A DNA stretch of 64,000 nt from Corydoras sp. C115 (lineage: Eukaryota > Chordata > Actinopteri > Siluriformes > Callichthyidae), in assembly GCA_019802505.1 (NCBI GenBank), contig JAFMOC010000952.1:62001-126000 (forward strand). The letters are read 5' to 3'. Made by a program: the position numbers and the translations under genes. Shown here piece after piece: positions 32,945-42,352 of this stretch (its first letter is position 1; every line of letters begins with the position of its first letter). Under the pieces are notes generated by a model. It saw only the letters and a list, made by a program, of their open reading frames with translations, was not told where the DNA came from and did not search any database.

Positions 32945-33716
32945 TAAAACGTCCGTACATAAAAGTGTCCATGTAAAGGGTACACGTCACCGTCAGTCCA
33001 CCTGGGATGTCTAGTTCTGTGATCCATTTGTCCTTTCTCAAGATCTGTGCCAGCGGCTCGATGCACGCGACGAACAGGAGTGGGGATAACGGACACCCCT
33101 GGCGAACACCAGAGCGAATATTGATCGCTTTTGAGAGGTGCCCATTAACTAGAATTTTGCTGCAAATATCTTTATAAAGCAGCGCCACCCATTTTAACAA
33201 CCTCCCTGGAAAACCCATCTTTTGCAGTACCAGGTGCAGGTACTGGATTGGTAGACCCAATCAAAAGCTTTTTCAAAATCTAAATTTAAAGCTATAAGTC
33301 GAATGTTTCTGTCTCTCGCAAAACAGATGGCATCACGGACCAGCACTAGGCTGTCCCTTATCCTCCTTCCAGAGTTCGGCACAGGCTTGATCCGGGTGGA
33401 TCAATTCCTCTAAAACAGTCGTCATCCTAGATGCTAAAACTTTGCTAAAAAGTTTCAAATCAAAAATTAAAACAGTAATCGGTCGCCAGTTCCTAATGGC
33501 AGTCTTGTCTTCCTTCTTATGCAACAAAGTAACTATCCCTAATCTGAAGCTGTCTGGAAGTCGGTCAAGTCCTTCAAATTCCTTAAAAACAGTCAGTAGG
33601 TCCGGTGCTAAAATGTCATAAAAAGTTTTATAAAACTCCAAGGGAAGCCTATCTGCCACTGGGGCCTTCCCTTGTTTAAAACTTTTTAAACATTTATGCA
33701 ATTCTAAAATGGTCAA
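32880..33716 (-). pseudogene. E2 reverse transcriptase core
   Basis: Frames 33333-33716 and 32880-33260 hold RT motifs: FKQGKAPVADRLPLEFYK, NWRPITVLIFDLKLFSKVLA, LNLDFEKAFDWV and SGVRQGCPLSPLLFVACIEP. The catalytic strand reads TLYMDTFMYG. E4 reads TLYMDDITLL at this point, and the DNA shows that E2 lacks eight bases (AATGTCGT on the plus strand) between 32960 and 32975. The deletion removes the second aspartate and shifts the frame, so this RT is inactive. Confidence 0.9.
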
Positions 33717-33957
33717 ATCTTGTGTTAAAATGTCCTGCTGTCCGTCCAGTCGTCGTTCTAAAAAATCCAGGACTTCATGTAATGTTTCTTTGTGTACTTG
33801 ATATTCTTCATATAAATTTTCATAAAAGGTTTCGGTATTATTTAAAATATCTTTATTATTTTGATAAAATCTATCTACCTTTAAAAGTGTAATTGATTTT
33901 CCTTTGTCTAAAACCTTTTTAAAAAAAATACCTAGTACACTTTTCCCCTTCTATTTC

Positions 33958-34900
33958 TCATTCCCTGCTTCTTAAAATCACCCCTTTAGTAGTTACTTTT
34001 GTTAAAACTGACTTTTCATGTTTTACCGCTTTAATATCGTCATTAAAATCTATTCCGTTGTTTAAAAGGTTAAAATACCTCTGTAGTCGCCTTTGCAGCC
34101 CCATCATGCGTCTCCTTTCCCTGGTCTTTTTTTGTTTCCCTACCTTTCTAAAAAAGTCTTTAGTCCTGTCCTTTACCATCTCACACCACTGTGCTCGTGA
34201 GTCGTACAAGTCTTGGAGGGTCTGCCAGAGTCTGTACTGCTCTCTGTATTCACCAACTATCTCCTTATCCTGTAACAGAGAGCAGTTCAGCCTCCACAGC
34301 CCTCTCCCTACGGTCACACCAATGGGGAGTGACAGGGTGCAGGAAAGCATTGCGTGATCAGAGAAGAAAAGGGGAGTCAATTTAGCATCAGTTGGTGGAA
34401 CGTCCCGTGTAAAAACATAGTCGATGCGAGAGGCTCTGGTACCATCACCACTGAACCAGGTGAAGCCCCCCTCTCTTTGATACATTGTTTTAAAACAGTC
34501 GACTAGTTTAAAATCCTTTACTAAATTCTTTAATAAAATCGATGTCTTATCTAGTTTAAAATCGTCCCCTGCCCCTCTCCTGTCGGTCCGGTTTAAAACG
34601 CAGTTAAAATCCCCTCCGACTACAAGAGGGGCTTGACCTAACATGTGGGGCTGCAGGTCTTCTAAAAGGTTGTACCGTTCATTTTTGCCATTAAACCATA
34701 CACATTTAAAACCGTAAAATTGGATCCACTCCAGATGGAGGGTCCGGGGGTCCACATCTGTTCGCATTTTCTGTACCCTTTTGCGAAAGGCAGGGAACAC
34801 TCTTGCAACAGAAACACATCTGCACTAAGAGTGTTTAGATGGGATAATACAATATGTGCTCATGTCTGAGCTCTCACACTTCGGACATTGATTGTTCGGA
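33958..34900 (-). pseudogene. E2 endonuclease domain
   Basis: The frame has LSADVFLLQECSLPF near its start with the catalytic glutamate (about 34840). After a frameshift it continues with VVGGDFNCVLNRTDRRG, FTWFSGDGTRASRIDYVFT and LFFSDHAMLSCTLSLP with the catalytic histidine. It then reads on into a basic linker to the RT. This is an APE-type endonuclease as in other Tx1-clade elements. One frameshift near 34800 breaks it. Confidence 0.9.
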
Positions 34901-35072
34901 CATCTGTGACGCTGCTCCCTTTTCTCCCCTTGTTTGGGAGCTGGAAGGCAGCAATGGTGTCTGGCCTCAGTTCTCACAGAGCTATGCTCTTGTGGGACCT
35001 TCGACGTGGATGATGTTAGCTCAACACATAATAAAGATACCTCATTTGGCGAATTAGAGGGCCACAGACTGT

Positions 35073-36169
35073 TCAGAACTCCTGAAGAAGAACTACCTGA
35101 ACCGTGTTTCGCCCTCTCTGCTTCTTCTCTGATGAGATACTCAAAGGAGATACCGCTGGTCTCTTACATTGTTGAGCGCTAGGCAGTGAGCTGGTTTCTT
35201 CAATTACACTTGGAGTTCCACTGTCCTCAGAAACTGTCTCCAAAGTTGTGGTCTCTTCCTCTTCCTGTTCTTCCTCTCCAGTTTCTGTGAGGTCATTGCA
35301 CTCCATCTTTTCACTGCCTTCTCCTTCTGGTTGGTTGGCTCCACCCACAGCTTCTGGCTCCTGGCCAATCACTGGGGGAGGCTGTGGGTTTGAATTTCTC
35401 GCCACAACAGCACTGTTCTCTTTGTTCTCAGGTTCTGGGGGTGGGGCGGCCATTTTAGAAGCCTTTAGCTTGTTGACAAATGATTTTGGGCAATCTCTGT
35501 AGAGGTGATTGAATTCACCACACAGATTGCACCTTCTGCCATTGGTACATTGTTCATATGTGTGACCAATTTCTCTGCACTTACCACAAACAGTTTCTTG
35601 GCACGCTTCTATCAGGTGGCTGAACTTACCACACTTGCGGCAAAGTTTCGGCATTCCCTGATAGAAGATGTAGCCACGGTTCTCTCCCAACACTATCATG
35701 GAGGGTAGCTGTCTCAGGCCAAGGTAACTGCTTGGGTCTTCCCATTGTTTAATGGGAACACGCCAAGAACAGTTCCATATGCCATCCTCATCTAACAACT
35801 TCATAGGTTGGCCCAAAATCTCGCCAGCCAAGTACAAATGTCCTCTACAGTCACAGTTTCATTAAACATTCTAACAATCACTGTCTTCAGTGAATTGTCA
35901 GAAAGTTTTTCCACCTTGAAGCTGGAGAACTGGTCTCTTACATTTTCAAAATTCTGCCAGAAACTTCTCAAAATTGGTGCAGAGCGAAAACCCTTATTCC
36001 CAGGCAAAGACCAAATGCAATTCAAGTCATTCGGTGTGAATTTAAGCGTCTGTTGGATCAACTTTCTGGAGAAGTCCAGTCTGGACATCTCCAGCAGCCT
36101 ACCATTTTTTTCAATAAAGGTAAAAGGCACGCTGTGGTGCCTCCTCATGCCGGCACGAGCAGCCGACAT
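35073..36169 (-). pseudogene. E2 ORF1 with three CCHC knuckles
   Basis: The start MSAARAGMRRHHSVPFTF lies at 36169 and the same start is used by E4. Frame 35801-36169 contains the N-terminal domain, then a frameshift near 35815 leads into DEDGIWNCSWRVPIKQW. Three knuckles follow: LCRKCGKFSHLIEAC, CGKCREIGHTYEQC and CNLCGEFNHLYRDC. The C-terminal half is long, acidic and threonine-rich with a basic KKQRGR end. It is an RNA-binding ORF1 of family K2. Confidence 0.9.
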
Positions 36170-36429
36170 AATGGAGGCACCAACAGCACTTTAACTTTAA
36201 AAAGTACTAAAACCACAATAAATAAATAGATAATAGCAAATACCTTAAAATCCAAATAAAAAACAGGAACCTAAAAAGAAGGAATAAGTACAAATAAGTT
36301 AGTTAAAAATTGCCTAGTTCTGTTTTTAAAACTGAACCGACAATACAATTTCCTCTCTGGCAGGAGTTCCCGAAGCCACTAACCAGGCTTCAAGATGTAC
36401 ATGCAGAGAGGCGATCACAGTCTCGATCT

Positions 36430-36460
36430 CTTGATCTTAGCCAAAAGGCAGAGGAGCGAT
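36430..36460 (-). ncRNA. U2 snRNA unit 1, first 31 nt (split by E2)
   Basis: Minus-strand ATCGCTCCTCTGCCTTTTGG plus CTAAGATCAAG is the start of U2 snRNA with two changes (nt 7 T to C, nt 11 G to T) in the 5' stem. U2 then stops and E2 begins, so the branch-site recognition bases GUAGUA are lost. U2 snRNA pairs with the intron branch site in the spliceosome. This unit cannot make U2. Confidence 0.9.
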
Positions 36461-37032
36461 AACTGCACGCACCCGGCGCGCACCTCGCCCACAGAGTGAT
36501 GGTCAAGGACGACAGGGGCTGACGGCACCCCTCACTGGCATTCAAGTAGCGTTTTGGAAAGAAGGAGATCTCAGTCTGTTTTTGAAACACACGAAAACCA
36601 AGCGGCTTCGCAGGTGCAAAGCTGTGCAAAAAATTGCAATGACTCATCGACATTCCCCTCCACGGAAATCTTTAGTAAAAGGCGAAAGATTTGTGCGTGA
36701 ATGAAGGGAAACCCGAGCTCTGAGAGCTAGGCGGTCACTGCAGAGAAGCGGTAGCGGGACAGTCGTGAGCCCACAAGACGGTTTGCGTTCGTCCGTCTCA
36801 CCGGTCCTATTGGGTGAGTGGGTGGGGATGAAGGAAGGGCCTCTCAGAATAGCAGAATAGATTCACGCCCACCTAAGCAGTTCTGTTTTTTTTTTTGTTT
36901 GTTTGTTTTTTTTTTTGTTTTTTTTTTAATGTAAAACAGAGGGAAAACCGGATTCGCGCTCGAGGGCCCATCTGGCGGTCAAACACCGGATGTTTTCAGT
37001 CCGTTCCCACACTCCCAAAGGACTTTTCTCTG
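36461..37032 (-). promoter_or_regulatory. U2 unit spacer and putative promoter (unit 1)
   Basis: The first roughly 220 bases upstream of unit 1 are highly similar to those upstream of unit 2 (41854-42100), including GAGCGACGGTCAAGGA-like, GCGTTTTGGAAAGAAGGAGA and TTGCAATGACTCATCGAC blocks. Shared 5' flanks in a tandem snRNA array point to the snRNA promoter (proximal and distal sequence elements), but I could not assign a PSE base by base. A long T/G-rich run lies at 36885-36928. ORFs here are spurious. Confidence 0.7.
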
Positions 37033-37046
37033 TCTGATTTTTGCAC
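37033..37046 (-). terminator. snRNA 3' box (unit 2)
   Basis: GTGCAAAAATCAGA on the minus strand lies about 11 bases after the U2 3' end and matches the AAARNNAGA core of the vertebrate snRNA 3' box that directs 3'-end processing. The same sequence follows unit 3 at 42176-42189. Confidence 0.75.
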
Positions 37047-37057
37047 TGTGTTAGAAG

Positions 37058-37209
37058 GTGGTGCACCGTTCCTGGAAGTACTGCAATACCAGGTCGATGC
37101 TCGGAGTGGGAGGAGCAAGCTCCTCGTTCAGCCCCCAGAGCTAAAAATCTATTTAATATGTGGTCCCCGGATGGGGGACGTATCAGATATTAATCTGATA
37201 AGAACAGAT
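37058..37209 (-). ncRNA. U2 snRNA unit 2, 3' part (nt 38 to end)
   Basis: From minus-strand ATCTGTTCTTATCAG through GATACGTCCCCCATCCGGGG, the Sm-like site AGATTTTTAG, GGAGCTTGCTCC and CATCGACCTGGTATTGCAGT to GGAACGGTGCACC, this is the rest of U2. Together with 41818-41853 it makes a complete gene of about 188 nt, interrupted only by LINE E3. The sequence is well conserved, so the insertion may be young, or the array homogenises. Confidence 0.95.
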
Positions 37210-37437
37210 TTTTTTAAATTTATTTATATATTTTTTTTATTAAAAATTATAACAAACTGCAGGCATTAAAACAAACATCAATTTGACAATTTAAATGCAG
37301 ACATAAACAGGACCCCAGAACTCTTTACAACCCCCTTCCAAATGAAATCTGCCCCAACCCCACCTCCACGTTAACCGAAAACCCTATGTCCTTTCACCCA
37401 ACTCCAGTTTTTTCCCAAATCCCTCCCCGCCTATCTC

Positions 37438-38010
37438 TCAATACCTTCCTGGCCTCAAACTCCCTTTTGCCATGAGCTTCCCGAAGATCCTACTCGGTAA
37501 AGGATAAGGTGGTCCCCGTCTCAGACCCTCCAGGCGGTCTCCCCACAGAACCTGCTTTGCGAGGGAGATCACCAGCCACAGCCATGGCTGATCACCCAGC
37601 CCCTGCCCAAAGCGTACTAACTCCCTTTGCAGGGGCACAGTGCCTAACTGAGTCCCACACCAGGATGACAGCCTGGACCAAACTGGGGAAACTGAGGGGC
37701 ATGTCCATAGAGCATGGTCAATAGTCTCCTCCTCCCCACAACCACTCGGGCACAGTGGACTGGCTGCTTGACCATGGCGGTGAAGCCGCTCCCGGACTGG
37801 CAACCAACCTAAAGCGTCTAGCCAGTTCAGGTCCCTGCAGTGTCCGTTTAACCACTTAGGCTGTAGTCCCAGCCACCGCACGTCAGAAGACGGCGAAGTC
37901 TCCAACAAACTAGGAGCAAAGGCCCCCATCCCCTTTGCATAAAGACGCCTGTGATTTAAAATGGCACCGTCCACCAAAGACCACTCATGGGACCTTACAT
38001 ATCCTACCAT
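37438..38010 (-). pseudogene. E3 ORF2 C-terminal domain
   Basis: The 190-codon frame holds LGWLPVRERLHRHG and the zinc-binding-like CPSGCGEEETIDHALWTCPS (CxxxC...H...C). It ends in a basic tail (GSLRPGRY) close to the 3' untranslated region. Such CCHC-like C-terminal motifs help reverse transcription at the target. Confidence 0.85.
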
Positions 38011-38477
38011 CTTTTGGAAGTAATCACTCGGCGAAGCACTAGACCGAGCCAGAACTTTGGGAAGTACTTACAAAGCCTGTCCTCTCCTAGTGTCAAGAGC
38101 TTGGCCGACCCCAAGTAGAACAAGGCTTCAAAGACGGCAAGACCATGTTCCGGCCGCCGTCACGAATTGGCATGCACAAGACCTTTCTCGACACCAATTC
38201 GCAACCTCCTTTCCAAAAAAATTTGAAAAGAATGGTCTCGAGACTTCGCCCTACTACATGGGGGGGATCGGATACACCTGGGCCAAGTGCACTACCAAGG
38301 AGAGAAGGTCGGTCTTGGCCACCAAAATCCTGGCCGACAAGGAAAGTGGCCTGTCCACCCACAGGGCCGCCCTCGAGCGCACTCGATGGCCACGTCCGTC
38401 TTCCATAACTGCACCCCCAGTATTTTAAGCCCATCCTCACAAACAGAAAACACCTCAGCGGTTGCATTCCCGGCTGT

Positions 38478-39600
38478 TCAGGAACCCAGGAACATAACCC
38501 TAGACTTACTCTTATTAACCTTGGCCCCAGTGGCTGCTGAAAACCTCTCCAGGAGGGCTGCCACCGACTTGAACTCGCATTCCTTGGACAAAAATAGGGT
38601 CATATCATCAGCGTATGCTGTCACCTTTGCGGTCATGCCCCGAGCACCTGGAATGTGAAGACCCTTTAGATTACTGTCTGCCCGGATTCGTGCACATAGG
38701 GGCTCCACAAACACTATGTACAGCATTGGAGAAAGAGGGCAGCCCTGGCGCACCCCACGACTCTGTTTGACTGGGCCCAAGTAGTAACCATTAACTCCTA
38801 CCCTGCTAACCACCTCTGTGTACAAGAGTCCGACCCATCTCACAAAGTCAGGGCCGAACCCCATCCTGCGGAGGGTAACGAAGAGGAAAGAGTGACACAC
38901 CCTGTCAAAGGCCTTCTCTTGATCTAAACTCACCAGAGCCAAGGGGGCGCCGCACTGCTGTGCCCACTCCAGAGAATCCCTCAGTAAAGGGAGGTTGTGC
39001 TGGCACAATTCAGCACAAGTCTTCTCTAGGTCTCTTTTTATACAAGAGGGAGACAAGCCCGATCCTCATAGTTGGAGACAACCGGCCCACCCGAAAAGCT
39101 GTTTTGCGCGCCGACACTAGGTCCGGGCCAACCAGGGTCCAGAAGGTCCGGTTCCACTCCACGGGGAGACCATCCCCTCCAGGAGAAGAACCGCCCCTCA
39201 TTGTTTGCAGAGCCCAGGATAGGTCTTTTGAGCGTGATGCCACCCTCCAAAGACTCCCGTTCATTTTCCGGCAAGCCCTGACCAACAACGCCCGAGTCAA
39301 AAAGGGTTGAAAAATGACTCTCCACAGCGCCCAGCATCTCCCCATTGGTTGTTGCCATACGATCTCCAACCCTCAGGTGATGCTTATGGGCCCGTCACTG
39401 ACGAGCCCTCGCTTGACTAAAAAAGGCCCTCGATGGAGACTCGCCCTGCAACAATTTCTCTGCCCCAGATCTAATGCAAAAGCCCATTGCCTCCTGGAGA
39501 AAAATTGACTTCAGTGTATCGCTATAAACCTTCACCAAATCCATGCGGCCAGAACCCCATGCCGAGCGCAATTTAAGGTTTAGCCTGGAAACCTCCACCC
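38478..39600 (-). pseudogene. E3 reverse transcriptase
   Basis: Frame 39010-39369 plus 38478-39056 hold RT motifs: MRGGSSPGGDGLPVEW, IGLVSLLYKK, LALVSLDQEKAFDRV, SRGVRQGCPLSPMLYIVFVE and the intact active site VTAYADDMTLFLS. A frameshift near 39050 and a stop near 39390 interrupt the sequence. Motif spacing matches E0, so both belong to family K1. Confidence 0.9.
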
Positions 39601-39667
39601 TCCTTTTGCCTGCTCTACACTGGCCCCAAACCCGGCAAAAGTCCCTGATTTTTGATTTTACAAAATC

Positions 39668-40459
39668 CTACCAAACTAAAATTGATTCAAACTCTGCCCT
39701 CAAAGCCCTCCACCCAGCGTAGGCATTTGTAAAAGCATCACAAAAATTGGGATCCTTCAAGTACTTAGTGTTAAATTTCCAACAACCTGGCCCCCGGCAC
39801 TTGTCCCCTACTGAACACCCAAATGTCACTAAACAATGGTCGGCGGACCAGAAGGGAGAAACACTGTATGCCGAAACCCTTTGTGGAGCCGAAATAAAAA
39901 TATAATCCAGACGAGAGGAGATTCCCCGAGAGTTCTTCCATGTGGGCAGTGTCGGGTCACCGCCTGCCGCAGCCACAGCAAGGGCAGAGGATCCCAGTAT
40001 TGCAGATAGCAGGCTATGAGACCTGACATCTACATTAAAATCCCCCCCACCAGCATGAGTCTATTAGAACAAAAAAGGGGCTCCAACAATTTAAAAAAAA
40101 AAAAAAAAACCCTCTCGCAGGCGCATAAATGCAAATCGCCCTAAAATATAACTCCCTCCAACGCCCATCCACAAGCAGCACCCTTCCCGGCATCACAGTG
40201 GACCATGAAGAAATTGTAAAGTCCCATGAACCAAAGAAAACCCCAACTCCATCCCCCCTACCCCTACCTGCGGACCATACCGAGGGGCCTTTTGTCCAGT
40301 CCTTTGCAAATACAGAGTCCGATGCTGCTGAAGGCAAATTGCATTGCTGCAAAAAGAAAATGTCAACAAAGAAAGGGACTTAAAAATTGAAAGACGTCTC
40401 AGGCGCTGACAAAGGCTGCGAACGTTCAGCATTGCCACCATATATTCCACCCTCGTCAT
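39668..40459 (-). pseudogene. E3 endonuclease domain
   Basis: The frame begins AMLNVRSLCQRLRRLSIF near 40450 and, after frameshifts, shows FWSADHCLVTFGCSVGD and NSRGISSRLDYIFISAP, the end motifs of APE endonucleases. The junction to the RT is near 39600. A run of A/T at 40090-40107 encodes a phenylalanine run where a frame was lost. Confidence 0.83.
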
Positions 40460-40690
40460 CGATGGGGGTGCAGTAGGTATTGTGGACTACAGAGAAGATC
40501 AATCTAACATGACCCAAGCTTCATATGCGGCAGAGACCTCCTCTTTCGTGTGGATCCGAAGCTCTGAAGCCTTGTGAGTGGCGCAGAACAGAGACTCTCC
40601 CAGCAGCATCACGTTCCTGCTGACAACCACCCGCCGACAGTCCGGGATCCAGCCCAGAAGCTTCCTGGCCCCCGTGGGGCCATATGGACT

Positions 40691-41778
40691 TCACCTTTGA
40701 ACCTGGAGGTGCGGGGGCGAATCTGTCTCAGGAACCGGCTCCGCCTTTCTCTTTCCTTTGGATTGAACCAGAGTCCACGATGCAAAATCGCCCGAGTTTT
40801 CTGGCTCCCCGGGCAAAGGAAACGTGGGAAGGGACCGAAGGGAGGGGCTCGTCGGACCAGTCCCTGGGTGCCACCAGGTCATCTGCCATGTACATTAAAG
40901 TCTCCAGTCCTGGCAGCTCCACCTCCATCCCACCAGGGGAGAAAGTCCCCAACGCCTCTGCAGCAGCGCCCACTTCCTGTTGGACCTTGAGTTCACCTTC
41001 AGTAGAAGCCACCATCTTGGCAGCCTTAGACTTTGTTTGTAAAACTGGTGATATATCAAAGTCATTTACAGCAGCAACCTCAGCAAAGGAAGGCCTTCGT
41101 TCAGGACATAACTTATACAAATGCTCAGAGCTCCCGCATAAGTTGCAGCATCTGGGCTTAGAGCATGCTGTAGAATCATGTCCATCTTCCCCACACAACC
41201 TGCAGCTGGTATCCGGGCAATTGGCTTAAGTATGCCCTGCTTTGCCACAGCGTCGGCAATAAGAAGGCTGAGTTTGAAAATACAAATAGCCCTTGTTTGG
41301 GCCCAGGGAAAAACTGCCAGGGCCCAGAGCCCAGTGGGTGTCTCCTTAAAACGGACCCGGTAAACTCTTTTCCCCACCCAAATGCCGTACTTGTCCACCA
41401 TTTTACTGACATTAGAAAGCAGTACCGTCTTAAAAAGCACAGAATGTCCTCCTCTGGAACGTGGGGGTTGTACATATGAACCGTTAAAGGCAGCTCGTCT
41501 TTAGCAAACAGTGGCAAGAAGGATGTACCTTGCAGGTCTTTGTGGTCTCTGTTGTTGCAACAGGTATCAAAGAATCCAGAACATTTTGCAGGGGAGACGA
41601 AAGTCACATCCAAAAAGCCACTATCCTTGAACTCCTTAAGGCACAAAACATCTTTGCAGTCCATCTTACACAGCTCTTTTAGTACTTGTTGCACCATCCA
41701 GTCTCGACCAAACTTCTCCTTCACCAATCCTTTAGGGTCTGATTTTAGTTCCACTCGAACAGTATTCTTAAGCCGCAC
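40691..41778 (-). pseudogene. E3 ORF1
   Basis: The start MRLKNTVRVELKSDPKG lies at 41778, only 40 bases into the element. The N-terminal domain reads LCKMDCKDVLCLKEFKDSGF and LTVHMYNPHVPEEDIL. Frameshifts near 41410 and 41300 follow, with VDKYGIWVGKRVYRVRFKE between them. Knuckles (CRKCG decayed, CGEDGHDSTAC, CNLCGSSEHLYKLC) and a proline/serine-rich end follow in frame 40728-41198. Confidence 0.87.
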
Positions 41779-41817
41779 CTCACGTTGCCGGACCTACACC
41801 GCCTTCTCTCGCCATAG

Positions 41818-41853
41818 CTACACTTGATCTTAGCCAAAAGGCCGAGAAGCGAT
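41818..41853 (-). ncRNA. U2 snRNA unit 2, first 36 nt
   Basis: The minus strand reads ATCGCTTCTCGGCCTTTTGG, then CTAAGATCAAGTGTAG, identical as far as I recall to vertebrate U2 nt 1-36. The following U2 base is replaced by E3. The start at 41853 is set by the universal U2 5' end. Confidence 0.95.
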
Positions 41854-42175
41854 AACCCGTAAACTGCACTCACCCGACGCGCACCTCGCCCACAGAGCGA
41901 CGGTCAAGGATGGCAGGGGCTGAAGGCACCCCTCGCTGGCATTCAAGTAGCGTTTTGGAAAGAAGGAGATCTCAGTCTGCTTTTGAAACACATGAAAACC
42001 AAGCGGCTTCGCAGGTGCAAAGCCGTGCAAAAAATTGCAATGACTCATCGACGTTCCCCTCCACGGAAATCTTTAGTAAAAGCCGAAAGATTTCGAAGTC
42101 AGCACTTTCGAGGGTTCACGACTGATAGACCGACGTTTTCAGTCTGTTCCCACACTCCCAAAGGACTTTTCTGTG
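41854..42175 (-). promoter_or_regulatory. U2 unit 2 upstream region
   Basis: The spacer between unit 3's 3' box and unit 2's transcription start. It is shorter than the unit 1 spacer by about 250 bp but shares the proximal 200 bp, which argues for promoter function. An AP-1-like TGACTCA lies at 42041. I did not find a convincing ATGCAAAT octamer. Confidence 0.6.
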
Positions 42176-42189
42176 TCTGATTTTTGCAC
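42176..42189 (-). terminator. snRNA 3' box (unit 3)
   Basis: An identical GTGCAAAAATCAGA to the one at 37033, at the same distance from the U2 3' end. Confidence 0.75.
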
Positions 42190-42201
42190 TGTGTTAGAAG
42201 G

Positions 42202-42352
42202 AGGTGCACCGTTCCTGGAAGTACTGCAATACCAGGTCGATGCTCGGAGTGGGAGGAGCAAGCTCCTCGTCCAGCCCCCAGAGCTAATAATTCATTTAAT
42301 ATGCCGTCCCCGGATGGGGTACGTATCAGATATTAAACTGATGAGGACAGAT
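42202..42352 (-). ncRNA. U2 snRNA unit 3, 3' part (nt 38 to end)
   Basis: This covers the same U2 body as 37058-37209 but with more changes: ATCTGTCCTCATCAG at the start, GTACCCCATCCGGGGACGG in stem II, and ATTATTAG where the Sm-like AUUUUUAG should be. The disrupted Sm site would stop Sm-core assembly, so this copy looks like a pseudogene. Its first 37 bases are missing because E4 precedes it and no U2 5' half is seen beyond E4. Confidence 0.92.

Larger units (their letters stand above)
31135..36429 (-). mobile_element. E2: near full-length U2-inserted LINE (family K2, 5.3 kb)
   Basis: The element starts directly after the first 31 bases of a U2 gene (36430-36460) and ends in AAAGAAAAAA before U2 nt 38. 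It has a 5' untranslated region (about 36170-36429), ORF1 with zinc knuckles, endonuclease, RT, a C-terminal domain and a 3' tail ending CAATAAACTCTTTCCAAAAG. Keno elements are the known Tx1-clade LINEs specific for U2, and this fits them. It is degenerate: several frameshifts and loss of the second catalytic aspartate of the RT. Confidence 0.9.
37210..41817 (-). mobile_element. E3: full-length-like U2-inserted LINE (family K1, 4.6 kb)
   Basis: The 5' junction is GATCAAGTGTAG|CTATGGCG and the 3' junction is AAATTTAAAAAA|ATCTGTTC, so the LINE lies between U2 nt 36 and nt 38, inside the branch-site recognition sequence. U2 halves flank it on both sides in the right order. Domains in order: ORF1 with knuckles, endonuclease, RT with YADD, C-terminal domain, A/T-rich 3' tail. 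This matches Keno, the described U2-specific lineage of the Tx1 clade. The coding frames have several frameshifts. Confidence 0.93.

Noticed and set aside
42030..42050. Octamer-type distal element of the U2 promoter
   Set aside because: TTGCAATGACTCA is only loosely similar to ATGCAAAT. I kept the conserved block as a putative promoter without naming the motif.
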